Positions 33,112 to 43,223 of a DNA stretch of 64,000 nucleotides are shown in pieces; within the stretch, counting starts at the first letter, position 1, and each line of letters begins with the position of its first letter. Origin of the DNA: Affinundibacterium flavidum (GTDB lineage: Bacteria > Pseudomonadota > Gammaproteobacteria > Burkholderiales > Burkholderiaceae_D). A model generated the notes under the pieces. The model saw nothing but the letters and a program-made list of their open reading frames with translations. It searched no databases and had not been told where the DNA came from. Where the stretch lies: NCBI RefSeq assembly GCF_014284175.1, contig NZ_JACOGA010000006.1:204801-268800 (forward strand). Direction: 5' to 3'. The position numbers were made by a program, and so were the translations under genes.

Positions 33112-34368
33112 TCAAAGCGCGCGTATGCCTTCCACTAATTGTTGCGTGACTTTTTGCCAGGTGTAGCTTTGCCTGACATAAGCTGGACCTGCTTGCTTCG
33201 CCTGACTTCTGAAATGGGTATCGTGCAATACTTTGTGCATGAGTTCTACATAGGCGGGAAATACGGGTTGCAGTGAGTTGCCTTGCCATATTTCGCTCGT
33301 AATTTCTTTCGTGACGCTCGGAATCCGCCAAGCAAAATCTCTATGGGTGGTTTCATCGGTTGGCCCGCCTTCGGTACACAGAATTGCTAAACCGCAAGCA
33401 GCAGCCTCTAACACCGGCAAATTAAATCCTTCGGCTCGATAGGGAGAAATCAACACATCGGCAGCCTGATAAAACTGCGCGATTTGATGCATGCTCGTTG
33501 TCGCACCTATGTAGCGAATTTGATGGCGTATGCGCTCCCATTCCGCCGGAGTCAGGCAAGCAATTGCTTTCTGTAAGGATTGCTGGGAACTGTAAATGCT
33601 TTCATTTCCTTTGAATACCAATAGCGCATGCGGATTGTCGGTGGCGATTTGGGCAAACGCCTTGAGACTTAGATCTATACCCTTGTGCCTATACATAGAA
33701 CTGACTGACAGGTAGACAAAATGATCGTCCCATCTGAGCTTTTGTCGTAAAGCAGTTCGCTCTTCATCATTTAATGGAAAAAACAAATCAGGATCAAAAC
33801 CCAAAGGCACGGTGAGTATTTGTTCTGCTGCGGCACCACTATTGATCAAAGCTCGTCGTGAAAATGCAGAAGGCGTGAAGAGTTTAATACGATGATCGTG
33901 GGCAATTTCCGCTAGTTTGGTCGCACCTAAATAAACTTCTGGTAAGCGGTCTATTTCAGAGATAGCGAAAACTAAAGTCTTGCCATGTGTTGCAGCTTGG
34001 AGTTCAAAGGGTGCGCCTATGCGTAGCGTGTAGTCTGGTTTAGCATGCGGATCGGCGCACGTAGGAATGCTGCGGATTGCCTGATCTTTTGCGCTGCCCA
34101 AAATATGTTCAGCGGTCTCCCAAGCCGAAGTGCGATTGAATAATTTCTTAAAGGGCGGTTGCGGCAATTCTTGATGAAACACGCTGAACTCGGGATACGC
34201 TAATAATTCAAATGCATAATTTTGAAATAGTAATGATAGTGATTGCGTGTATTGGCGCCAGCCTTGCATGTGCAAGATGCTTGAAGATGGACTCTGCATA
34301 AAATTTTTAGTGTTAGCCTTATTGTCAGCTTTAGTGTCAGTCTTAGGAGCAGCCTTAGAGTCGGCCAT
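33112..34368 (-). CDS. Glycosyltransferase family 4-like protein
   Basis: 418 residues, GT-B fold. The C-terminal half has FVYLSVSSMYRHKGIDLSLKAFA, ALLVFKGNE, IAQFYQAADVLISPYRAEGFNLPVLEAAACG (E-x7-E motif) and LAILCTEGGPTDE. The first ~23 residues after the start are a charged, repetitive run (PKTDTKADNKANTK), so translation may really begin at M24. Acts on an unknown sugar acceptor, perhaps cell-surface. Confidence 0.85.
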   Translation of the reverse strand: MADSKAAPKTDTKADNKANTKNFMQSPSSSILHMQGWRQYTQSLSLLFQNYAFELLAYPEFSVFHQELPQPPFKKLFNRTSAWETAEHILGSAKDQAIRSIPTCADPHAKPDYTLRIGAPFELQAATHGKTLVFAISEIDRLPEVYLGATKLAEIAHDHRIKLFTPSAFSRRALINSGAAAEQILTVPLGFDPDLFFPLNDEERTALRQKLRWDDHFVYLSVSSMYRHKGIDLSLKAFAQIATDNPHALLVFKGNESIYSSQQSLQKAIACLTPAEWERIRHQIRYIGATTSMHQIAQFYQAADVLISPYRAEGFNLPVLEAAACGLAILCTEGGPTDETTHRDFAWRIPSVTKEITSEIWQGNSLQPVFPAYVELMHKVLHDTHFRSQAKQAGPAYVRQSYTWQKVTQQLVEGIRAL

Positions 34369-34527
34369 ATTGTTAGCATCAATGTCAGTGCAATGAGATC
34401 GCTTGCTAGTGAGCAGGTATTGTCAGATATTTTTGATGACGGCGGGTCACATTTCATGTGATGTGTTTGATTTTGTTGGTATTAATTTTATTGTTGCGCA
34501 GCATTACGTGAAAATAAATTTCTCAAA

Positions 34528-34560
34528 CTAGAAAAATAATTCTAGAAAAAATCTTCTAGA
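34528..34560 (+). promoter_or_regulatory. Candidate BlaI operator, two overlapping palindromes
   Basis: CTAGAAAAATAATTCTAG (34528-34545) and TCTAGAAAAAATCTTCTAGA (34541-34560), ending 36 bp before the blaI-like start. BlaI/MecI/CopY repressors bind dyads, usually of TACA/TGTA type; these are CTAGAA/TTCTAG, so assignment is inferred from position and symmetry. Confidence 0.5.
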
Positions 34561-34595
34561 TGGTCTATGCTATCCGTATTGAATAAGGAAATAGC

Positions 34596-35027
34596 ATGCG
34601 TACCATCAAAAATTCCGCTACCGAGCTCGCCACATCCCATGCCCGACCTGTTCAGGCCAGCCGGAAACCAACCGCTGCCGAACTTGCCCTGCTGCGTGTC
34701 TTGTGGCGTGATGGTCCTGCAACCGCGAAGCAAGTGTTTGAGCGGGTACAGGCTGACCGTCCTGAAATTAATCAAGCCACCGTGTTGCGCCAATTGCAGA
34801 TTATGCACACTGATGGTTTGCTCAGTCGCGATGAAAGTGCGCGTTCACATGTCTATGCAGCCGCGCAGCCGCAAGAAAAATTGCAAACCAATTTGCTGAA
34901 AGATTTTATCCAGCGTGCATTTTCTGGTTCGGGTAAAGAATTGATTATGGCAGCGTTGAAAGAGCATGTCAGCGAAGAAGACCGCGCCGAAATTCAAGCG
35001 TTTTTGCATGAGGATAAACCATCATGA
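34596..35027 (+). CDS. BlaI/MecI/CopY family transcriptional repressor
   Basis: 143 residues. Winged helix: TAAELALLRVLWRDGPATAK, then QATVLRQLQIMHTDGLLSRD (recognition helix) and SHVYAAAQPQEKLQTN. The C-terminal helix KELIMAALKEHVSEEDRAEI dimerises. Its last codon overlaps the membrane protease gene by 4 bp (ATGA). The partner protease is expected to inactivate it on a cell-wall signal. Confidence 0.92.
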   Translation: MRTIKNSATELATSHARPVQASRKPTAAELALLRVLWRDGPATAKQVFERVQADRPEINQATVLRQLQIMHTDGLLSRDESARSHVYAAAQPQEKLQTNLLKDFIQRAFSGSGKELIMAALKEHVSEEDRAEIQAFLHEDKPS

Positions 35028-36979
35028 GTCATCTACAAGAATGGATCGCCGTATTGGCGATGGCTTTGCTGCATTTTGTCTGGCAAGGATGCGTGATCGT
35101 CGCGGTGAGCGCCGTCGTATTGCGTCTCTTGCGTCGCCACACAGCGCAAACGCGTTATGCCTTTGCCAGTTTCGCTCTCTTACTGTGTTTGTTGTTGCCG
35201 TTGCTGTATTTGTTGCAGCATGCACCTACGACGCTTGATACGGGCAATCCGTCTATCGACCAGGTTGTCAACACTAGTGATGGGTCCGTTCAGTCTGCGC
35301 AGGGCTTTAGTGCAGAATCTGTGGAGGGATCTGCCAAAGCGTCTGTCGATTCCTTATGGAATTTTGTGCTGCGGTTTGGCTTGCCTGGCTATCTTCCCTA
35401 TCTCGTCATATTTTGGCTGTGTGGTGTTTTGATTTTACTGGTGCGTATGTTGGCTGGTGTGCGCTGGGTTACGCAGCAAGTACGGCAGGCGGCTCAACAG
35501 CCGGATCCAGTCTGGCAAGCAAAATTACAGCGCATGGCAGCAGCGATGGGCATGACGAAGACTTTGCGTTTTGGCTTGTCGGATAGTCTGGAATTTCCTG
35601 TAACGGCAGGCTGGTGGTGTCCGATAGTGATTTTACCGAGTGCATTGTTGAGCGGTATGCCGGTCGAACTGATAGAAGCTTTACTAGCGCATGAAGTGGC
35701 ACACATTAAGCGCTTTGATTACCTGGTGAATTTGTTGCAAAGCTTGATAGAGATTGTCCTGTTCTACCATCCAGCAGTATGGTGGTTGTCCCGTCAAATC
35801 CGACAAGAACGCGAACAAATTGCTGATGATTTAGCCGCAAGTTTGTTAGGCGAACCGCGGCGCCTGGCACTTGCATTATCCGAGCTGGAGCGATACCAGT
35901 TCACCCACCCTCAACTCGCCCAAGTGGCACATGGAGGAAATCTTATGTTACGTATCAAACGTCTGGTTCAACCCGATTCAACAGTCAATACCGCGGCTTG
36001 GAAAATTGTCTTTCCGGGCTTAGCGCTAGGCGCAACTTGTCTCGCCTTGTTCGCGCAAGCGCACACTGTGAACACCAATTTAAGTACGCCGCTGAATGCT
36101 AACCCAACTGCAGTTGTGAGCCCGAATGTGCACGCTGTTTCAGGGACAGTATTAAGTACAATTCCCGCTAGCGCCGATCTGAATAAATCCGCTGCCATCA
36201 CACCAAAATCTGTCAAAGCCTCCGATAAAGACACCAATTTTGCACTCGTGAAGCCGCGTGGTGAGCACAATACTTTTGTTCACACTAGTCGAAGCGGTAT
36301 GGCAGAAATTGAAAAGCTCAAGCGCCAACATGCTGAAGAATTCTTATGGTTTTCTGAAAAAGGGCAATCTTATTGGATTAAAGATCCAGAGATATTAAGC
36401 CAAGCCGAAGCTGCCTATAAGCCCGTCGAAGAGTTGGGTACACAAATGGAGCAGCATGGCAAAAAGATGGAGCAGTATGGCACCGTGATGGAAAAGCTGG
36501 GCGCCGAAATGGCAGCCTTGTCGGTGAACGAACGTGAGATTGATAGAGCAGTGGAAGCGAGTATGCATGGCTTTGAAAAGAAACTAGCCGCTTACGAAAA
36601 GAAACTCGAAGCGGCAGCTGCCAAAGTAGAGCAAGCCACGACGCCACAAGCCCGTCAGCACGCTTTAGAAAATTTGTCACAGCAACAGGCAAAATTCCAG
36701 GCGGTGGCAGCAGAATTGCAAAAGAAAGATCAGGCGATGCAACAGCAGCAAGCGCAAATTCAGCAGCAATTGGAGCAGTCACTGCGACCTGTGCAAGACC
36801 TGAGTAAGAAGATGGAAGAAGCCGCTAAGCCCATGGATGAATTGGGTAAGCAAATGGATCAATTGGGCAAAAAAATGGACGCACTTTCGCAACAGGCAGA
36901 GAAACAAATTTTGGAGTTAATCCAAACTGCCAAACAGAAGAAACTAGTCTTGCCAGTTACACCAGCCAGTGGTGCCTGA
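35024..36979 (+). CDS. BlaR1-like M56 membrane metalloprotease with coiled-coil tail
   Basis: 651 residues. Four N-terminal membrane helices hold the peptidase: HEVAH (about 222-226) and the later EREQIADDLA (about 262) are the zinc ligands. Another hydrophobic segment (AAWKIVFPGLALGATCLALF, ~325) is followed by about 300 residues of helix with heptad-like repeats (MEQHGKKMEQYGTVMEKLG, DELGKQMDQLGKKMDALSQ). True BlaR1 has a penicillin-binding domain there. The sensor input is thus unknown, perhaps envelope stress. Confidence 0.85.
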   Translation: MSHLQEWIAVLAMALLHFVWQGCVIVAVSAVVLRLLRRHTAQTRYAFASFALLLCLLLPLLYLLQHAPTTLDTGNPSIDQVVNTSDGSVQSAQGFSAESVEGSAKASVDSLWNFVLRFGLPGYLPYLVIFWLCGVLILLVRMLAGVRWVTQQVRQAAQQPDPVWQAKLQRMAAAMGMTKTLRFGLSDSLEFPVTAGWWCPIVILPSALLSGMPVELIEALLAHEVAHIKRFDYLVNLLQSLIEIVLFYHPAVWWLSRQIRQEREQIADDLAASLLGEPRRLALALSELERYQFTHPQLAQVAHGGNLMLRIKRLVQPDSTVNTAAWKIVFPGLALGATCLALFAQAHTVNTNLSTPLNANPTAVVSPNVHAVSGTVLSTIPASADLNKSAAITPKSVKASDKDTNFALVKPRGEHNTFVHTSRSGMAEIEKLKRQHAEEFLWFSEKGQSYWIKDPEILSQAEAAYKPVEELGTQMEQHGKKMEQYGTVMEKLGAEMAALSVNEREIDRAVEASMHGFEKKLAAYEKKLEAAAAKVEQATTPQARQHALENLSQQQAKFQAVAAELQKKDQAMQQQQAQIQQQLEQSLRPVQDLSKKMEEAAKPMDELGKQMDQLGKKMDALSQQAEKQILELIQTAKQKKLVLPVTPASGA

Positions 36980-37020
36980 GATTGTCTACTTTAACTAAGT
37001 TGATTCATTGAGCTAAGTAA

Positions 37021-37072
37021 ATTAGCTCAGCAAATTAGCTCATTGAATTAGCTCATTGAATTAGCTCAGTAA
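37021..37072. repeat. 13-bp tandem repeat, 4 copies
   Basis: Unit ATTAGCTCA followed by GCAA, TTGA, TTGA and GTAA. A fifth, weaker copy (ATTGAGCTAAGTAA) precedes it. It sits just 3' of the protease gene. Confidence 0.85.
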
Positions 37073-37224
37073 ATCAACGCAGTGAATCAGTTCACTAATC
37101 AAGATCGTCAACAAGTTTGTTAGATTTCACCACGGCTACAAAGAATCTCGTAGTCGTGGCGCAAATCATTTCAACCTAGTTCAACCTAGTCTCCCAGTTC
37201 GGCGAGTTTTAAATGTGCTTGAGT

Positions 37225-40200
37225 TTATGCATTTTCCTCCAGCACATTCAGCGGTAATTCCATCGTGAAAACGGTGCCGACACCCATTTCACTATCCACT
37301 CGTATATGCCCGCCAAGTAGCGAAGTGACGATATTGTAAGTGACATTCAATCCCAGCCCTGAACCGCCATGGCCTAATTTCGTCGTAAAAAATGGTTCAA
37401 AAATGCGATGCAGATTAGCCGTCTTAATGCCGACACCATTGTCTTCAAATTTGATTTGAACACGGTCATTGGTGATCAACTGCGCACTGATTGTCATCTT
37501 GCCTTGCTTGCGGCTTTCAAAGCCGTGCAAAATGGCGTTTTGTAAGAGATTGATCAGCACTTGCCCATAGGGGCCCGGATAGCTGTGCATTTCTATATTC
37601 TCGAGTATATCGATGTCGAGCTGATGTTCCGCGAGTCGAACCTGGTTCATCATGGTGGCGACAATTTCTGTCGTGGTTTTTTTCAAGTTAAAACTGCGTG
37701 CTTGAGCACTGGCTTGATCAACCGCAACTTGTTTAAAACTGCTGACCAGATTGGCACTGGTGTGTAAGCTGCGCATCAAGAGGGTGCAGGCTTCCAGGCA
37801 ACGCTCGGCAAAATTCTTAAAGTCTGAACGTTTGACCGGACCAGCATCAATTTTCTCGGTAATCTGATGCACATTGTCTTCAATCGCGCTGGCGATTAAT
37901 AGACTGTTTCCTAGCGGCGTATTGAGTTCATGGGCGACACCAGCTACCAGAGAGCCAAGTGCAGCTAATTTTTCACGTTCCACCAATTGTGCCTGGGTTT
38001 CTTGTAACTGCTGATAGGCATGGGCATTGTCGAGCGCAATGCCAACGTAAGACGCCAGCGTTCTGAGGATATCGAGGTCAGTGGCTTCGTACGCGTGTTC
38101 ACGATAACTTTGCACATTGATGATGCCGCGAATTGCACCTTGTACGAAGAAGGGAACATACAAAGAAGACAGGGGCACATGATCACTGGCACCGTCTTCA
38201 CGGATGGCACCCCATTTTTCCGGGTTTTCGGTCAGCGCGAGGTTATCGATATAATCCTTATATTCCTTGTAGAGATTATTGATAAAAACTTCTTTTTGAT
38301 GCTCGATACACCATACCGCAAGTTGGTTTTTGTCGGAAAAATTGCGGGTATAAGGGGCATAGCGCTTGCCTTCTTCAATCACAAACGGAAAGCGTATCAA
38401 GTCCGCTTCACTATCATAAAAACCAATACCGAAGATGGTGGCATCCATTAATTCATTTACTTTTTGGTAGAGCAAATTAATGATGGATTCGATGTCGAGA
38501 CTGGCGGTGATTTCTTTACCGATTTCACTCAATAAAGAGATATTGCGGTGCGCATGTTCTAGGGTTTCCTTTTGTTTTTCTACCGCCAGATTTTGATCTT
38601 GCAGCTCTTGTGTTCTGTGCGCGACTTGCTCTTCCAAGATCATTTTTTGTTGCACCAACTGGCGCACGCGGAACAAGAAAAAACCATACACAAGGCTGAT
38701 CAATAGCATGACTAAGAGCAGTCTGAACCACCAAGTTTTCCAAAATGGTGGCGCAATATTAATCACCAGTGAAATACCTTCGTCATTCCATATTTCATTT
38801 TTGTTGCTAGCTTTGACGCGAAATACATAGCGACCCGGATCGAGATTGGTGTAGGTCGCGTAACGCTTTTTGGCATCGGTTTCTACCCAATTGGGATCGA
38901 AACCGACCAATTGATAGGCATAGTGATTTTCTGAGGGATCTGCAAAATGCATGGCGGCAAACTCGATAGAAAAAATCGAATCAAGATAATTCAAATTGAT
39001 TTCTTTTGCCTCATGGATCGAACCCTGTAAACGTGGTACGCCGTCGCGTGTCAATAGCGCGATGGAATGGTTAGACAATAAAAAATCAGTAATGACGACT
39101 TTCGGCGGTATCGCATTGTCAGAAATATTTTCGGGCTTAAAGCGGGTAATGCCATTCCAGCCACCGAAATTCATCGTGCCATCGTCTGATAAATGAACGG
39201 CACCAATTAAGAATGAGCCTTGTATCATGCCGTCTTTGTCGGTGTAGTTCTTGAACTTACCAGTGTCGACTTCGAGACGTGAGATACCCGCTGTACTGCT
39301 GATCCAGATATTGCCAAACTTGTCTTCTAATATGCCACCTACCGACTCGGCGGAACCATCTGCTTTGGTAGGATAAAAATGAAAGCGAAATGTTCCATCA
39401 GCTTGCGGTTCTAAGCGGTTTAAGCCGCCAGAAGTGCCTACCCATAATCGTTTTTTGCTATCTTCAAATAAGGCATGAATGCGATTATGGCTGAGACTAT
39501 TTTTCTTCTTGTCGTCGTGGCGTAAATGAATAAATTTTTCGTTTTCACGATCAAAGTAATCGAGGCCATTCATACTGCCAACCCACACTGTGCCACTTGA
39601 ATCTTCAAACACGGCCAAGGCCCAATTATTCACCACGCTATCGGGGTCATTTGCATCATGCCGGAATGTTGTGAAGTGTTTATGCCCGACTAGTCTGCGA
39701 TGTAAGCCGCCGCGACTGCTAACCCATAGTGTGCCGGTGTGATCAAGGATCATCCGCTCTATGTAATTATCATTGGTGTCGTCACTAATATAGACTGGCG
39801 TGAAACTGTTTTTTGCGGGATCGAACAAGGTCAAACCCGAGCGCGTTCCGACCAGAATACGGCCTTCTTTTTCTGCTAAGAAGCTGGCGATTTGATTGTC
39901 TGGTAAGCCCCACTTCTTACTCGAATCTTTACGCCACACATCGACTTGCCGATTCAGCAAATTCATCTTCAATAAGCCACCTGCATAGGTACCTAACCAC
40001 AATTGATTCTTACCTGCTGAAGCAATGGCGCGTATCCGGTTATCACTGGTGCCGGTAGCATCATCTTGAAGTTGGACAAAGCGATCAAAACCGCCGCTGG
40101 CGAGATCTACCCGACTTAGACCAGAAGAGCGCGCACCTACCCACAATACGCCCGTTTGATCTTGAAAAATTTTACTAACGTGATTATGTAAAAGGCTATT

Positions 40201-41211
40201 CGGATCTAAGGGGCGATGTCGGAATAGTTCGAATTTTTCGCTTTGTTTGAGATAGCGCATCAAGCCTTGATTGACGGTGCCTATCCACAGCGTGTCGTTT
40301 TGATCGTGATACAAAGTCTGTATGTGCGAAAGATCAAAGCCTTCCTGTTCACCGACTGCGATTATTTCTCTTTTACTGTCATTCGTGTCTAGCCGTGCTA
40401 AGCCAGCATCGCTGCCTATCCATAGGTGTTGATTTCTGTCGATGGAGAGCGAAATAATATTATTTTGTCGCAGCGTAGAGCGATTATTCAGGCGGGTGTT
40501 GATGTGCTCAAATTTTTTGCTGCGTGGATCAAATTTGTCTAAGCCAACCGGTGTGCCTATCCACAAATGATTGTTTGCATCGCGCGCCAAATCGGTGAGC
40601 AAGTCATCCCGCAGGCTATTTTCATTGTCTTTATCATGTCGATAATCTGTAAAGCTTTGCTGGCGTATATTGAAATGCATGAGACCATAATCGGTCGCTA
40701 GCCACAGACCATCGCCGCCGTCATTGACGATGGCATAAATTTTGTAATTACCGGTCAGTGCAGCGTTCTTGCCGCGTCGTAGAAAATTGGTAAAGCGATT
40801 GTGCTGGGGATCGTACAGGCTTAAGCCCGATTGTGTTCCTATCCATAGACTACCGTCATGATGTACATACAAGGCGGATATAAAGTTATCACTAATCGAT
40901 TTGGGGTCTAGCGGATCGTTGCGAAACACCGCTGTGCGGTAGCCATCAAATTTGATCAAACCTGCCTGAGTGCCGACCCAGATAAAGCCTAATTGATCTT
41001 GCGTGATGGCAGAAATGGATTGATGAGGAAATCCTTGTTCTGGGCCTATATGTTCAAAGCGTAAAGAACCTAAGGAGGCGGCGAAACTGAGTTGCACTGG
41101 GCATTGCAAAGCACACGCACACACGAGCAAAGTTAACAGGCGGCGCCACTGAGGTAGTAACTGCGTTAGTAACTGAGGCAGCAATCGAAACAGTTTGACA
41201 CTTATCTTCAT
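37225..41211 (-). CDS. Two-component-regulator-propeller sensor histidine kinase, no attached receiver
   Basis: 1328 residues. A signal segment is followed by about 14 propeller repeats of the type GLIKFDGYRTAVF/LWIGTQSGL, forming two beta-propellers (~45-745), a Y_Y_Y domain (~750-817), a membrane helix near 837 (TWWFRLLLVMLLISLVYGFF), a GAF domain (~900-1055), H-box GVAHELNTPLG (~1093), N-box NLLQNAIL (~1222) and G-box GHGGSGLGL (~1283). It senses an extracellular signal, often a polysaccharide in gut relatives; no response regulator lies next to it. It is a hybrid-type relative without the receiver and AraC domains. Confidence 0.9.
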   Translation of the reverse strand: MKISVKLFRLLPQLLTQLLPQWRRLLTLLVCACALQCPVQLSFAASLGSLRFEHIGPEQGFPHQSISAITQDQLGFIWVGTQAGLIKFDGYRTAVFRNDPLDPKSISDNFISALYVHHDGSLWIGTQSGLSLYDPQHNRFTNFLRRGKNAALTGNYKIYAIVNDGGDGLWLATDYGLMHFNIRQQSFTDYRHDKDNENSLRDDLLTDLARDANNHLWIGTPVGLDKFDPRSKKFEHINTRLNNRSTLRQNNIISLSIDRNQHLWIGSDAGLARLDTNDSKREIIAVGEQEGFDLSHIQTLYHDQNDTLWIGTVNQGLMRYLKQSEKFELFRHRPLDPNSLLHNHVSKIFQDQTGVLWVGARSSGLSRVDLASGGFDRFVQLQDDATGTSDNRIRAIASAGKNQLWLGTYAGGLLKMNLLNRQVDVWRKDSSKKWGLPDNQIASFLAEKEGRILVGTRSGLTLFDPAKNSFTPVYISDDTNDNYIERMILDHTGTLWVSSRGGLHRRLVGHKHFTTFRHDANDPDSVVNNWALAVFEDSSGTVWVGSMNGLDYFDRENEKFIHLRHDDKKKNSLSHNRIHALFEDSKKRLWVGTSGGLNRLEPQADGTFRFHFYPTKADGSAESVGGILEDKFGNIWISSTAGISRLEVDTGKFKNYTDKDGMIQGSFLIGAVHLSDDGTMNFGGWNGITRFKPENISDNAIPPKVVITDFLLSNHSIALLTRDGVPRLQGSIHEAKEINLNYLDSIFSIEFAAMHFADPSENHYAYQLVGFDPNWVETDAKKRYATYTNLDPGRYVFRVKASNKNEIWNDEGISLVINIAPPFWKTWWFRLLLVMLLISLVYGFFLFRVRQLVQQKMILEEQVAHRTQELQDQNLAVEKQKETLEHAHRNISLLSEIGKEITASLDIESIINLLYQKVNELMDATIFGIGFYDSEADLIRFPFVIEEGKRYAPYTRNFSDKNQLAVWCIEHQKEVFINNLYKEYKDYIDNLALTENPEKWGAIREDGASDHVPLSSLYVPFFVQGAIRGIINVQSYREHAYEATDLDILRTLASYVGIALDNAHAYQQLQETQAQLVEREKLAALGSLVAGVAHELNTPLGNSLLIASAIEDNVHQITEKIDAGPVKRSDFKNFAERCLEACTLLMRSLHTSANLVSSFKQVAVDQASAQARSFNLKKTTTEIVATMMNQVRLAEHQLDIDILENIEMHSYPGPYGQVLINLLQNAILHGFESRKQGKMTISAQLITNDRVQIKFEDNGVGIKTANLHRIFEPFFTTKLGHGGSGLGLNVTYNIVTSLLGGHIRVDSEMGVGTVFTMELPLNVLEENA

Positions 41212-41549
41212 GAAAAGTTGTACAACGTGAATGTGGATTGAGCTAGGTAGCGCCAGGTAGCTTCAGGACAAGGTATTGCAGGAAAAAGTTGTCTATGAGT
41301 ATCTTAGACCACAATTGCGGGTGATGCATCTGCATTTGTTGAATCGTGGCTTTTTCGAGGAAAAGTGCGGTGTGCCGCCGCTGCCAGATGTTGAAAAATA
41401 ATGGCAATTTGAAATGCTTTGATTGTTCAATTTCTGTTGGCGAGGGGTGAGGTAAGGGTGAGGGTAAAGATCAAGGAGAGAAGGGGGACAGCATGAGGAA
41501 GATCTCCCTCTCCTGTGCTGTGGTGCAGTGCAGGAGGGGGAAATTTAAC
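41212..41549. other. Intergenic region between the propeller kinase and creD
   Basis: 338 bp with no gene. Near 41507-41538 CCCTCTCCTG/CAGGAGGGGG can form a hairpin that may end creD transcription. Nothing else seen. Confidence 0.4.
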
Positions 41550-42983
41550 TTAAGAAGTAGATCCGCCACTTGATGAGATCGCAGCAGGCATCGTTTTTCC
41601 TACCTGATACCAATCGACTTTGCGCGTTACCAACATGATGGCGGCTAAGACACAGAACAATAAAATACTACCCAAGATCAAGGCATTATTTTCTGATTGT
41701 AATAAGCCAAACAGTGCTGCATATAACAAAGTTAAGGCTGACCCAAAACCAATCCCACGTTGCCAACTGCGGAGCGCATAGCATAGATAAAAACTAATCA
41801 GGCTTAAGCAAGCGATACTGGCGATCAGGTAGGCCCACACAAATTGCATATGCTCGGATAGACTGACTAACAATAAGAAGAACATCACGAGTGCCAAACC
41901 GACCAAAGCATATTGCACAGGATGGATAGGAAGTTGCTTCAAAATTTCAAATAAGAAGAAGGCAGAAAAACTCAGGGCAACAAATAACAAGCCATACTTA
42001 ATCGCGCGGTTTGATTGGCTATAAATATTCACGGGTTCTATGAACGCGACGCCAAAGCTATCGATTTGACCTACGCTTTGTGCCGGTGCAACGATGCCAT
42101 CTACATTGGTTGGCGCTGGTTTTTCGGCTGCTTGGCAGCATTGTGTGTTTAAGAATTGTTGTTGTGCATCGCTGGATAGAGACGAGATATTCCAAGTCGC
42201 ATTAAATCCATTCGCATCGATTTTACGTTCTTTCGGTGACGGTAAAAAACGACCAAAAAATTGCGGATGCTGCCACTTGGAGCGCAAGGTGATCTGATTA
42301 TTTTTGGCGATAGGAATTAGGGCAAATTGCTCTATGCCATCGATGCTAAGATTAAATTCAAAATCGATGTTCTTGCTGATACTGAGATCAAGTTTTTCCA
42401 AGGGTGCATGTAAGCCCTGCTTAAAATATTGCAACTGGCTATTTTGTTGAAATTCATAGTTGTGCCCATCCCAGCTAATCGTTGGGACATTTTTTAAACC
42501 ACGGGTATCGCTTAAACCCAAGCTCACAAATGGTGTATCAATTTGCAAGCGTGATGCAGGTTTTTCGCGTACAAATGCGGACTGGTCGGGTAAATGAAAA
42601 CTGCCATTGAGTGTGTGCAGGCTGTTATACACCAGCACTTTATGGATGCCCCGATAGCGTTGATCTGTATCGACATTTGACAGCATTTTTAAGGTATTCG
42701 GAAACACGAACAGGCGCTTGTTCAATACGCGTTGTCGTATCACACTGCGCTTGCTGGGGGCGTCGATCACTTCTTCTTCCTCATAGTGCTCACTGTATGG
42801 AATCACTAAAATCGGTCCTAATAGACTTTGTTGACCGACCGAATCTGCGGCAATACTGCGTACCGCCTCGTTCCGAAAACGCAAGCGTGCATCTATGGTG
42901 TTTTCTATCATCATTAAAGGAATACCGATAATCAACATCAGCAAACCAACCGTCAGGGATTTCATGAATAGCGTTTTTTGCAT
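41550..42983 (-). CDS. creD: Inner membrane protein CreD
   Basis: 477 residues. An N-terminal helix (LTVGLLMLIIGIPLMMIENTI) is followed by the CreD hallmark RFRNEAVRSIAADSVGQQSL, LLGPILVIPY, a periplasmic domain of about 280 residues and a C-terminal membrane block of four to six helices. CreD is induced by the CreBC system, in some species with beta-lactamase genes, and affects envelope integrity. Here it lies near a blaI/blaR1-like pair but on the other strand. Confidence 0.93.
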   Translation of the reverse strand: MQKTLFMKSLTVGLLMLIIGIPLMMIENTIDARLRFRNEAVRSIAADSVGQQSLLGPILVIPYSEHYEEEEVIDAPSKRSVIRQRVLNKRLFVFPNTLKMLSNVDTDQRYRGIHKVLVYNSLHTLNGSFHLPDQSAFVREKPASRLQIDTPFVSLGLSDTRGLKNVPTISWDGHNYEFQQNSQLQYFKQGLHAPLEKLDLSISKNIDFEFNLSIDGIEQFALIPIAKNNQITLRSKWQHPQFFGRFLPSPKERKIDANGFNATWNISSLSSDAQQQFLNTQCCQAAEKPAPTNVDGIVAPAQSVGQIDSFGVAFIEPVNIYSQSNRAIKYGLLFVALSFSAFFLFEILKQLPIHPVQYALVGLALVMFFLLLVSLSEHMQFVWAYLIASIACLSLISFYLCYALRSWQRGIGFGSALTLLYAALFGLLQSENNALILGSILLFCVLAAIMLVTRKVDWYQVGKTMPAAISSSGGSTS

Positions 42984-43223
42984 CTTAAGCTCCAGGTTGA
43001 AGAAGAGCTTCTAGTGTAAAAAATGTCTGTGCGCTAAGAATGAAGAGATGCGCCTTGATTGTGTGCTGAATGTGAAAACTTAAGCAATTCAGCGGGTTAG
43101 CATTGTTAAATATGTTCAAGTTCGCTCTTTCAGCTTGATGTGCAACTTGGCGATCGTGTTCAGAAAGCGTTATGATGGAATTATTGAATGTTGTAATTGA
43201 TAACGATAGTTTCTAGCCCTGAT

